Source: an uncultured Gammaproteobacteria bacterium (lineage in GTDB: Bacteria; Pseudomonadota; Gammaproteobacteria; Enterobacterales; Psychrobiaceae). Taken from it: DNA of 43,429 nucleotides. Every line of letters begins with the position of its first letter. Positions within the stretch are counted from its first letter, which is position 1. The notes below the pieces were generated by a model. That model ran no database searches, was not told where the DNA came from, and worked only from the letters and a program-made list of their open reading frames with translations. The translations under genes were made by a program, and so were the position numbers. Location of the stretch: NCBI GenBank assembly GCA_913060565.1, contig CAJXRU010000017.1, forward strand, positions 1 to 43,429, read 5' to 3'. This document shows positions 36,037 through 43,429 of the stretch, piece after piece.

Positions 36037-36114
36037 TGACATGATGGAAGGTTGACTATTGGCTAATTGCTTGTTATTTCTATGTAATTAAACTAAAAAT
36101 CTAACTGTGTGTTG

Positions 36115-36130
36115 TGGCGCATTCATTGCA
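36115..36130 (+). promoter_or_regulatory. Sigma-54 promoter of the flhA operon
   Basis: TGGCGCATTCATTGCA has GG (36116-36117) and GC (36128-36129) ten bases apart, 76 bases before the flhA ATG. It would drive flhA-flhF-flhG-fliA and possibly the che genes. Confidence 0.87.
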
Positions 36131-36206
36131 GTGACCTCCATTTAGCACGCTATTATTCGCAAGAATTGATGGCAAATATAAGTTAGTTACCAAGGCTCAT
36201 CATTAA

Positions 36207-38315
36207 ATGGACATCAAAGCGAGATTTTCGCAAGTTATAACAGACAATCAAGCGGTCATTAAGGGCGTTGCAACGCCATTATTGGTATTAGGTGCGCTTG
36301 GCATGATTGTTTTGCCGATCCCCGCATTTTTACTCGATTCTATTTTTGTATTCAACATTTTGTTATCAATGGTGGTATTGCTCGTTGCCATTTATTCATT
36401 GCGTCCTCTTGATTTTGCTGCATTTCCTAGTGTTTTATTGATAGCCACTTTACTGCGTCTTGCGGTAAATGTTGCCTCGACTCGAATTGTATTGCTTGAA
36501 GGACATGAAGGCGGCGATGCCGCTGGTAAGGTTATTGAAGCGTTTGGTTCGGTGGTTATCGGCGGTAATTATGCCGTTGGTTTAGTCGTGTTTTTGATTC
36601 TGATCATTATTAACTTTGCGGTTGTCACTAAAGGTGCAGGGCGTATCTCGGAGGTAAGCGCTCGCTTTACGCTAGATGCAATGCCTGGTAAACAAATGGC
36701 TATCGATGCCGATTTAAATGCGGGCATTATTGATCAAGACACCGCGCGAGAGCGCCGAGCTGAGGTAACAAAGGAAGCTGACTTTTACGGGTCAATGGAT
36801 GGTGCCTCAAAATTCGTAAAAGGTGATGCCATTGCCGGCATTCTAATTTTAGTGATTAATATCATTGGTGGTTTTGTTATTGGCATGGTTCAACATGGTT
36901 TAACCATGAGCCAGGCAATCGAAATTTATACATTGCTTACCATTGGTGACGGCTTGGTTGCTCAAATACCGTCATTACTATTATCTATCGCTGCTGCATT
37001 AATGGTTACCAGACAAAATGAGTCTGAAGAGATGGGTAAAATGGTGTTTACCCAAATGCTTAGCAATCCCAAAGCATTGTTGGTAGCTGGTGGTATTTTA
37101 TTTGTGATGGGTATTATTCCAGGTATGCCAACAGTCGCATTTTTGTCAATGGCGATATTGTCATTGGGTATCGGGTATAAATTATCTCGAGATGGTAAAT
37201 CAACCACAAAAAGTGGGGAGCTTGCCACCGTTGATGGGGCGCCGGCATCCAATGCGCCACCAGAACCTGTTAAAGAGTTAGGGTGGAGTGATGTAAATCA
37301 AGTCGATGTTATTGGACTTGAAGTAGGATACCGCCTTATTCCTTTAGTGGACGTAGGTCAAAGTGGAGAATTACTTTCTCGTATTAAGGGAGTACGAAAG
37401 AAATTATCACAAGAATACGGATTTTTAGTACCTGCTGTGCACATTCGCGATAACCTTGATTTAAATGCTAATAGCTATCGAATTTCTTTAATGGGTGTGA
37501 CTATTGGTGAAGCTGAAATACGTCATGATTGTGAATTAGCCATTAATCCTGGCCAAGTGTTTGGCATGGTTGAAGGAACACCAACGACAGATCCGGCGTT
37601 TGGATTAGAAGCTGTTTGGATCGCGCCAGAACAACGTGAACATGCCCAAACACTAGGCTACACAGTAGTTGATCCTGCGACAGTTGTTGCGACTCACATT
37701 AGCCAACTACTCACTAATAATGCCGCTCAGTTGCTCGGTCATGAAGAAGTCCAAAATCTATTGGATATTCTTGAGCGACAATATCCAAAACTTGTTGAGG
37801 GCTTAGTACCAGACTTACTGCCACTGGGCGTTGTTGTGAAAGTTATGCAAAACTTACTCAATGAAGGTGTGCCAGTTAGAGATTTACGAACCATCGTTCA
37901 AACATTGGTAGAATATGGTTCGAAGAGTCAAGATCCTGACGTACTCACTGCTGCTGCGCGAATCGCACTAAAACGATTAATAGTTCAAGAAATCAATGGT
38001 ATAGAGCCTGAGTTATCTGTGATAACATTGGCCCCTGATTTGGAACAAATGTTGCACCAGACGATGCAAGCAACCGGTGGAGACGCCGGCGCTGGTATGG
38101 AGCCGGGTTTAGCGGAGCGTTTACAAAGTTCGTTAGCAACAGCAACAGAGCAATTAGAGTTAGAAGGATTGCCTGCTATCTTATTAACGTCAGGTGTATT
38201 AAGATCGACATTATCGCGGTTTGTTAAAAATACAATTCCAGGATTACGGGTACTCTCTTATCAAGAGGTTCCTGATGATAAGCAAATTAAAATTGTTAGT
38301 TCAGTTGGACAGTAA
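36207..38315 (+). CDS. flhA: Flagellar export gate protein FlhA
   Basis: A 702-residue export-gate protein forming the nonameric ring that receives substrates. The N-terminal half has about eight membrane helices and the FHIPEP region (LRPLDFAAFPSVLLIATLLRLAVNVASTR; GRISEVSARFTLDAMPGKQMAIDADLNAG). The cytoplasmic half includes VDVIGLEVGYRLIPLVD, VHIRDNLDLNANSYRI and TVVDPATVVATHISQLL. Length is normal. It starts the third sigma-54-driven structural operon; flhF follows 14 bases later. Confidence 0.98.
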   Translation: MDIKARFSQVITDNQAVIKGVATPLLVLGALGMIVLPIPAFLLDSIFVFNILLSMVVLLVAIYSLRPLDFAAFPSVLLIATLLRLAVNVASTRIVLLEGHEGGDAAGKVIEAFGSVVIGGNYAVGLVVFLILIIINFAVVTKGAGRISEVSARFTLDAMPGKQMAIDADLNAGIIDQDTARERRAEVTKEADFYGSMDGASKFVKGDAIAGILILVINIIGGFVIGMVQHGLTMSQAIEIYTLLTIGDGLVAQIPSLLLSIAAALMVTRQNESEEMGKMVFTQMLSNPKALLVAGGILFVMGIIPGMPTVAFLSMAILSLGIGYKLSRDGKSTTKSGELATVDGAPASNAPPEPVKELGWSDVNQVDVIGLEVGYRLIPLVDVGQSGELLSRIKGVRKKLSQEYGFLVPAVHIRDNLDLNANSYRISLMGVTIGEAEIRHDCELAINPGQVFGMVEGTPTTDPAFGLEAVWIAPEQREHAQTLGYTVVDPATVVATHISQLLTNNAAQLLGHEEVQNLLDILERQYPKLVEGLVPDLLPLGVVVKVMQNLLNEGVPVRDLRTIVQTLVEYGSKSQDPDVLTAAARIALKRLIVQEINGIEPELSVITLAPDLEQMLHQTMQATGGDAGAGMEPGLAERLQSSLATATEQLELEGLPAILLTSGVLRSTLSRFVKNTIPGLRVLSYQEVPDDKQIKIVSSVGQ

Positions 38316-38329
38316 CATAGAGGTTATCT

Positions 38330-39781
38330 TTGAAAATTAAACGTTTTTTCGCTAAAGACATTCGTTCAGCGCTCGATGAGATAAAAATCGCATTGGGCCC
38401 AGACGCTATTATTATGTCGAATAAAAACGTCGAAGGCGGTGTTGAAATCGTCGCTGCTATTGATGAAGATAATAATGCTGTTATTAAGAGTGCTGCACCT
38501 ACGCCAACCAATACTAATTTGAAACGACAACAGACGCCTGAACCTTCACCACCAACTTTCCAGAGCAGTGATAATAGTTGGGATACGAATAGTCGATTAG
38601 AGCGTGAATTCAATGACGATCAAGTTTCATTGTCCGGATTTCAGCAACGTCTTATCAAACAACAAGCAGAACATGCTGTATCAGAATTGACACCAGCATC
38701 ACCACCTGACTTTATGCAACAATCCCCTGCGGCAACACTTCAAACGAATAATGAAGAATTGCCAGCGTGGGCCCAAACGTTAAGTAAGCCGGCCTTTGAG
38801 CAGACCGAACAACAAGAAACACATCAGGCACAAGGGCTTAATAACATAAGCCAATCAGCTGAAAGTCCAGTTATCGAAGAATTGCGTCAAGAGATGGCGT
38901 CTATGCGTCAACTATTACAACATCAAGTTAGTAGTCTTATGACGCAAGATGCGAATCGCCGCGATCCAATTCGTCATTTATTAAATAACGAATTGGTTCG
39001 GTTAGGGTTTGATACTCATGTGGCACAACAGTTACTTATTAATATCCCGTCAAACATTGACATTGACCAAGCAAAAGACGCCTTAGCTAAAACAATGTTT
39101 GAGCGTGTGTCTTCAACACGTAACGATGTATTAGAGCAAGGTGGTGTTGTTGCGCTTTTAGGGCCAACTGGTGTTGGAAAAACAACGACCGTTGCCAAAC
39201 TTGCTGCTCGTTTTGCGATGCGCTTTGGCCAGGATCAAGTGGCGATGATTACGACAGATAGTTATCGTATCGGTGCGTATGAACAACTCAATACCTATGG
39301 CAAAATAATGGGTTGTCCTGTAACTGTTGCTAAAGATGCACAGCAACTAGCAGATGCGATCTATCAACACAGAACGAAGCGGTTAGTACTAATTGATACA
39401 GCAGGAATGGGACAACGTGACATTCGTTTGAACGAACAACTCACAACATTAATGAATTCAAGTCATGTTGCGATTCGCAGCTATTTAGTACTTCCTGCAA
39501 CAGCGCAGCGTCAAGTGCTCGAAGACGCTATAACTCAATTTAGAAAGATCCCGCTCACAGGAGCTATTGTTACCAAAATGGACGAAGCCATCGGTGCAAG
39601 CGAGATTTTAAGTGTTGCGATAGGTAATTCATTACCAATTGGTTATTTAACCAACGGTCAGCGCGTTCCTGAGGATATAGGGGTCGCGGATATCAAAAAA
39701 TTAATAGATAGTGTGGTAGATAAAATTGGCAATGAAGTCGCCAATACGTCTAATCCAGACATTGCACGATTTAACAGGTAG
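38330..39781 (+). CDS. flhF: Flagellar placement GTPase FlhF
   Basis: A 483-residue SRP-type GTPase that marks the cell pole for flagellar assembly, indicating a polar flagellum. The basic B-domain start is KIKRFFAKDIRSALDEIKIALG. A Gln/Pro/Ser-rich linker covers about residues 60-190. The NG domain has G1 GPTGVGKTT (278-286), then TTDSYRIGAYEQL, LIDTAGMGQRD and VTKMDEA. The start is TTG at 38330, six bases after AGAGG; there is no in-frame ATG that keeps the conserved KIKRFF start. Confidence 0.96.
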   Translation: MKIKRFFAKDIRSALDEIKIALGPDAIIMSNKNVEGGVEIVAAIDEDNNAVIKSAAPTPTNTNLKRQQTPEPSPPTFQSSDNSWDTNSRLEREFNDDQVSLSGFQQRLIKQQAEHAVSELTPASPPDFMQQSPAATLQTNNEELPAWAQTLSKPAFEQTEQQETHQAQGLNNISQSAESPVIEELRQEMASMRQLLQHQVSSLMTQDANRRDPIRHLLNNELVRLGFDTHVAQQLLINIPSNIDIDQAKDALAKTMFERVSSTRNDVLEQGGVVALLGPTGVGKTTTVAKLAARFAMRFGQDQVAMITTDSYRIGAYEQLNTYGKIMGCPVTVAKDAQQLADAIYQHRTKRLVLIDTAGMGQRDIRLNEQLTTLMNSSHVAIRSYLVLPATAQRQVLEDAITQFRKIPLTGAIVTKMDEAIGASEILSVAIGNSLPIGYLTNGQRVPEDIGVADIKKLIDSVVDKIGNEVANTSNPDIARFNR

Positions 39782-39789
39782 GCAGTAAA

Positions 39790-40659
39790 GTGGATCAAGC
39801 GAGTGGTTTAAGAAAAATGAATCAAAATAGAATGATTAAAGTAATTGCTGTAACCGGTGGTAAAGGAGGCGTTGGTAAAACCAATGTTTCACTGAACTTG
39901 GCAGCATCGCTAGCACAACAAGGGAAGAAGGCGTTGATTCTTGATGCCGACCTTGGCTTGGCTAATGTTGACGTTATGCTTGGCTTACGGGTGCAAAAGA
40001 ACCTTTCTCATGTATTATCCGGCGAATGCGAACTTGATGATGTGATAGTTCATGGCCCGCAAGGCGTGAGTATTATCCCTGCAACGTCCGGCTCTCAATC
40101 AATGGTTGAGTTAGATCCTGCACAACATGCAGGACTCATTCGTGCATTTAGTGAGATGAGACACGACTTTGACGTATTAATTGTCGACACAGCCGCTGGT
40201 ATTTCAGACATGGTTGTGAGCTTTGCGCGTGCCGCGCAGGACGTTATTGCGGTTGTCTGTGATGAACCCGCTTCAATTACAGATGCTTATGCTCTTATTA
40301 AGCTACTTTCTCGTGAACACGGTGTGTTTAGAGTGAAAGTTGTCGCTAATATGGTACGTAATATGCGAGAAGGGCAAGAATTATTTGCCAAGCTGACGCG
40401 TGTAACCGACCGTTTTTTAGATGTTGCATTAGAGCTAGTTGCGACGATTCCGTTCGATGAGAACGTAAGACGTTCGGTACGTAAACAAAAATTAATCACC
40501 GAGTTATTTCCTCAATCACCGGCTTCTTTAGGTTATAAAGCATTAGCCAATAAAGTGATGACATGGCCTATTCCTAATCAACCAGGCGGTCATTTAGAGT
40601 TCTTTATAGAGCAATTAGTCGAAAATCGTTTCCAACAGCGAGAAAATTCAGGTGAGTAG
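39790..40659 (+). CDS. flhG: MinD-like flagellar number regulator FlhG (FleN)
   Basis: A 289-residue MinD/ParA-family ATPase that limits flagellar number and antagonises FlrA. Its N-terminus DQASGLR fits the DQAxxLR motif known to stimulate the FlhF GTPase. The deviant Walker A is GGKGGVGKT (23-31). DADLGLANVDVMLGL, IVDTAAGISD and a C-terminal amphipathic, membrane-binding region follow. It begins with GTG at 39790, eight bases after flhF, and overlaps fliA by eight bases. Confidence 0.96.
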   Translation: MDQASGLRKMNQNRMIKVIAVTGGKGGVGKTNVSLNLAASLAQQGKKALILDADLGLANVDVMLGLRVQKNLSHVLSGECELDDVIVHGPQGVSIIPATSGSQSMVELDPAQHAGLIRAFSEMRHDFDVLIVDTAAGISDMVVSFARAAQDVIAVVCDEPASITDAYALIKLLSREHGVFRVKVVANMVRNMREGQELFAKLTRVTDRFLDVALELVATIPFDENVRRSVRKQKLITELFPQSPASLGYKALANKVMTWPIPNQPGGHLEFFIEQLVENRFQQRENSGE

Positions 40660-41368
40660 GGCAGCTGCTTATGCCAGTGCAGCGCCAACCAATGATCAAT
40701 TGGTGGTGATTCACGCTGGTTTAGTCAAAAAGATTGCACACCATTTAAAAGGTAGATTACCGGCAAATGTGTTGCTGGATGATTTAATTCAATCAGGAAT
40801 GATTGGGTTGTTGGAAGCGTCAAAGAATTTTGATGGCAGTAAAGGCGCAAGCTTTGAAACCTTTGCAGGCATTCGGATCCGCGGTGCTATGCTTGACGAA
40901 ATTCGTCGTGGTGACTGGGTTCCACGCTCAGTTCATCGCAATAGTCGTATGGTAATGAAAGCCATTGATGACTTACAAAAAGAGCTCGGTCGTGACCCCA
41001 AAGATCACGAAATAGCAGAAAATTTATCAATAAGCCTAGACGAATATGCTCAAATGCTTAATGATATATCAACAGGTAAGATAATAGGTATAGAAGATCT
41101 CGGTGTCTCAGAAGATGTTATTCATACAAGTGATGAGCATCAGGATGATTCTTTTAACCATACAGCATCAGATAAATTTCAAGGTGCATTAAGTGACGCG
41201 ATTAAGACGTTACCAGAAAAAGAAGCAATAGCACTGTCGTTGTATTATGACGAAGGGCTAAACTTAAAAGAAATAGGACAAGTTTTAGGTGTTAGTGAAT
41301 CGCGTGTAAGCCAAATCCACTCACAAGCGATGGTAAGACTTAAAAGTCGATTAAATAGTTGGACGTAA
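40652..41368 (+). CDS. fliA: Flagellar sigma factor sigma-28
   Basis: A 238-residue sigma-70 family alternative sigma factor for late flagellin and chemotaxis genes. Region 2 shows LVKKIAHHLKGRLPANVLLDDLIQSGMIGLLEA and FETFAGIRIRGAMLDEIRRGDWVPRSVHR. Region 4 ends EGLNLKEIGQVLGVSESRVSQIHSQAMVRLK. GTG at 40652 starts it inside flhG. Its usual anti-sigma factor FlgM is not in this window. cheY follows 34 bases downstream. Confidence 0.97.
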   Translation: MSRAAAYASAAPTNDQLVVIHAGLVKKIAHHLKGRLPANVLLDDLIQSGMIGLLEASKNFDGSKGASFETFAGIRIRGAMLDEIRRGDWVPRSVHRNSRMVMKAIDDLQKELGRDPKDHEIAENLSISLDEYAQMLNDISTGKIIGIEDLGVSEDVIHTSDEHQDDSFNHTASDKFQGALSDAIKTLPEKEAIALSLYYDEGLNLKEIGQVLGVSESRVSQIHSQAMVRLKSRLNSWT

Positions 41369-41402
41369 TTGCAGCTTAGCAATGTAACATTTGGAGAATA
41401 TT

Positions 41403-41789
41403 TTGGATAAAAATATGAAAATTCTTGTTGTTGATGATTTCTCAACAATGAGACGAATCATCAAGAATCTTTTAAGAGATTTAGGATTAACCAATACGCA
41501 GGAAGCTGATGATGGTCAAACCGCTTTGCCAATGCTCAAAGAAGGCGATTTTGATTTTGTAGTCACTGATTGGAATATGCCTGGTATGCAGGGTATTGAC
41601 TTACTTAAGCATATTCGTGCGGACGAAAATCTAAAGCACTTACCAGTATTAATGGTAACAGCTGAGGCTAAGCGCGAACAAATTATCGCTGCGGCACAAG
41701 CTGGCGTTAATGGTTACATCGTGAAGCCATTCACAGCTGGTACGCTTAAGGAAAAACTTGATAAGATTTTTCAGCGTATTGAATCTTAA
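41403..41789 (+). CDS. cheY: Chemotaxis response regulator
   Basis: A 128-residue single-domain receiver that binds FliM when phosphorylated and reverses the motor. The acidic pair is D11-D12 ([11 protein letters not shown]), the phosphorylated aspartate is D56 (VTDWNMPG), and T (MVTAEAK) and K (IVKPF) complete the site. The start is TTG at 41403, seven bases after GGAG, giving the usual [11 protein letters not shown] beginning. An in-frame TTG at 41391 overlaps that ribosome site and is rejected. Confidence 0.97.
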   Translation: MDKNMKILVVDDFSTMRRIIKNLLRDLGLTNTQEADDGQTALPMLKEGDFDFVVTDWNMPGMQGIDLLKHIRADENLKHLPVLMVTAEAKREQIIAAAQAGVNGYIVKPFTAGTLKEKLDKIFQRIES

Positions 41790-41810
41790 TTTAGCGGGCT
41801 AGGAAGACAT

Positions 41811-42548
41811 ATGACTAATAATGAGACGGCTCACATCTCGTTAGAACAAGCTCGTGAATTGGTTAGCGCCCTTGAACAAAATGATATTGCTCAGGCGAAT
41901 CAAATTGTTGAAGCAGCAAGCCAAAGAATTGAACATGAGTTGTTTGAAGGCGTAGGTAAACTTACTAGGCAGTTTCATAATTCGTTTACTCAGATGAGTA
42001 TGGACGAGAAATTTTCCTCAATGGTAAATTTATCAATTCCCGATGCAAAAGAGCGTTTGGAATATGTTGTTACGATGACAGCAGAAGCAGCGGACAAAAC
42101 AATGGACGCTGTAGATGAATGTATACCACTCGCCCAAAAGCACCAAGAAACAGTTAGAGATATTATCCCTTCTTGGGAAAGATTGAAGGACTGCAAAATT
42201 AAGGTCGGCGAATTTAAGCAATTACGCGATAAATTAGACGCTTATTTTGCTGAGTCTGTTAGTGATGCTGATGAATTAAATGTCAAACTTAATGACATTA
42301 TTTTAGCGCAGGGCTATCAAGATTTAACAGGTCAAGTACTACAGAAGATTTCTGAAATGGTCAAAAACGTTGAAGAAGATTTAATTAATCTTCTTAAGCT
42401 ATTTGGTCAACATGAGAAAAAGGAACCTGTAGATAAAGTTGATAACTGCATTGAAGCAGATGGCCCGATGGTTCCTGCAAATAAACAACATGATGTAGTG
42501 TCAGGTCAAGATGATGTTGATGATCTACTGTCAAGTTTAGGTTTTTAA
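41811..42548 (+). CDS. cheZ: Chemotaxis CheY-P phosphatase
   Basis: A 245-residue CheZ that dephosphorylates CheY-P. A long helical hairpin occupies most of the chain, with the active-site block GYQDLTGQ (168-175): D171 and Q175 correspond to E. coli D143 and Q147. A flexible acidic linker leads to the C-terminal CheY-binding helix DDVDDLLSSLGF. Presence of CheZ agrees with a gammaproteobacterium. It lies 21 bases after cheY and 14 before cheA. Confidence 0.96.
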   Translation: MTNNETAHISLEQARELVSALEQNDIAQANQIVEAASQRIEHELFEGVGKLTRQFHNSFTQMSMDEKFSSMVNLSIPDAKERLEYVVTMTAEAADKTMDAVDECIPLAQKHQETVRDIIPSWERLKDCKIKVGEFKQLRDKLDAYFAESVSDADELNVKLNDIILAQGYQDLTGQVLQKISEMVKNVEEDLINLLKLFGQHEKKEPVDKVDNCIEADGPMVPANKQHDVVSGQDDVDDLLSSLGF

Positions 42549-42562
42549 AAGGATTGTAAGCT

Positions 42563-43400
42563 ATGTCGTTTGATGTTGATGAAGATATACTCCAGGATTT
42601 TTTAATTGAAGCTGGTGAAATACTGGAGCTACTCCAAGAGCAGCTGGTTGAGTTAGAAAATAACCCTGATGATGCCGATTTATTAAATGCAATTTTCCGT
42701 GGCTTCCACACCATTAAAGGTGGTGCTGGGTTCATGGGATTAAAAGAACTCGTTGATGTATGTCACGGTGCTGAAAATATATTTGATTTATTACGGACTA
42801 ATCAACGTTCTGTAACGCCTGAGCTAATGGATGTCATTCTAGAAGGCTTAGACACCGTTAACGACATGTTTCAATTGGTTCAAGCACGTGAGCCACTTAT
42901 TCCTGCAGAGCCTCGTTTACTCGAAGAACTTGCCCGTTTAAGTCACCCAGAAGGTGCGGGTTCACAAGCTTCTGAACCAGAGCCAGAACCTGAGCCGGAA
43001 CCAGAGCCTGAACCAGAGATTAGTGCTGGTGGTGATGAAATTACAGATGAAGAATTCGAAGCGTTATTAGATGATCTTCATGGGGCAAACGGAAGTGTGA
43101 CCAATGACAGTCCTGCGAATGAAACTGTGCAGACGAACGGCAGTGATGATATCACTGACGATGAGTTTGAAGCATTATTAGATGAGTTACATGGTGCTAA
43201 AGGCCAGCCCAAAACGGCGAGTGCAGCGGTTGGTGCTTCTAATGAAATTACAGATGATGAGTTTGAAGCATTTTTAGATGAGCTCCATGGTAAAAAAGGC
43301 GCACCTTCTCCCGTTGAAAATGCCGTGTCTAAAGCGAGTGAACCGACAACATCTGCGCCTGCATCTGACGAAATTGATGATGCTGAATTTGAAGCGTTAT
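42563..43400 (+). CDS. cheA: Chemotaxis histidine kinase CheA, 3' truncated by contig end
   Basis: The first 279 codons of CheA. The P1/HPt domain has phospho-acceptor H49 in GFHTIKGGAGFMG. After residue ~137 a linker carries seven Glu-Pro units (138-152). Then come three full copies and a partial fourth of a 17-residue acidic motif ([DN]-[ED]-I-T-D-[DE]-E-F-E-A-x-L-D-x-L-H-G). P2, dimerisation, kinase and CheW-like domains lie beyond the contig. Real sequence stops at 43400; a naive translation continues into the adapter as SVSYTHLTLP, which is artefact. AAAGGA precedes the ATG. Confidence 0.95.
43034..43399 (+). repeat. Degenerate 51-base coding repeats in the cheA linker
   Basis: Copies begin at 43034, 43145, 43241 and 43367 (the last cut at 11 codons). 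The spacers between them are unequal and unrelated. Protein copies end DDLHG, DELHG and DELHG. The more variable DNA between them suggests selection on the peptide rather than recent duplication. Confidence 0.9.
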
Positions 43401-43429
43401 CTGTCTCTTATACACATCTGACGCTGCCG
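43401..43429. other. Illumina Nextera adapter, reverse orientation (artefact)
   Basis: CTGTCTCTTATACACATCT (43401-43419) is the reverse complement of the Tn5 mosaic end and is followed by GACGCTGCCG, the reversed read-1 linker. It truncates cheA and is not genomic. Confidence 0.98.

Larger units (their letters stand above)
35898..36206. other. 309-base spacer between flhB and flhA, regulatory
   Basis: No plausible gene on either strand. It holds the palindrome TTGACATTGTCAA (36015-36027) fused to a FlrA-like box (36023-36036). A second TTGACTATTG (36052-36061), also found in the flrA upstream region, and a sigma-54 promoter (36115-36130) follow. No convincing terminator was found after flhB. 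Confidence 0.8.

Overview
The window is a bacterial contig, almost certainly from a motile marine gammaproteobacterium of the Alteromonadales (Shewanella/Pseudoalteromonas/Colwellia/Thalassotalea type). The evidence is the flrA-flrB-flrC, fliEFGHIJ, fliKLMNOPQR-flhB, flhA-flhF-flhG-fliA-cheY-cheZ-cheA order, the AT-rich DNA, the sigma-54/FlrA style promoters, and the FlhF/FlhG pair typical of polar flagella. The genus cannot be fixed by eye. Both ends are not biological: bases 1-49 are an Illumina Nextera i5 adapter and 43401-43429 are the same adapter reversed, so real DNA spans about 50-43400. The first gene (an SIS isomerase) and the last (cheA) are cut.

Region 1 (50-12304, + strand) is a tightly packed, AT-rich operon of 14 genes that overlap or nearly touch. 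It appears to make and decorate an unusual CMP-activated surface or flagellin sugar. In order: GmhA-like isomerase, Gfo/Idh/MocA dehydrogenase, SDR, 3-dehydroquinate-synthase-like sugar-phosphate cyclase, D-2-hydroxyacid dehydrogenase, NeuA-type cytidylyltransferase, cupin, class III (lysine-6-transaminase-like) aminotransferase, a two-domain methyltransferase, NodU/CmcH-type carbamoyltransferase, a small unknown protein, SGNH hydrolase, a DUF115/Maf-like putative glycosyltransferase, and a second cytidylyltransferase.

Region 2 (12359-17106, - strand) converges on region 1. It encodes the start and the activation step of pseudaminic acid synthesis (pseB, pseC, pseF) followed by a three-domain fusion protein. 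pseG, pseH and pseI are not in the window. Three proteins, at 6452, 10510 and 14278 (-), begin with the same unrecognised ~90-residue module (A-P ... [FY]-[IV]-D-x-F-K ... S-P-N-Y) joined to different catalytic domains. I consider this the most novel item here.

Region 3 (17293-22193) holds the flagellar regulators: flrA (class I master activator), an unexpected methyltransferase gene, then flrB and flrC. An exact match to the Pseudomonas FleQ-box consensus lies in the pseB/flrA divergent spacer, and variants lie near the flrB, fliE, fliK and flhA promoters.

Region 4 (22267-43400) contains the basal body, switch, export apparatus, flagellar placement, sigma-28 and chemotaxis genes. Sigma-54 promoters precede flrB, fliE, fliK and flhA. 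No tRNA, rRNA, CRISPR or insertion sequence was seen.
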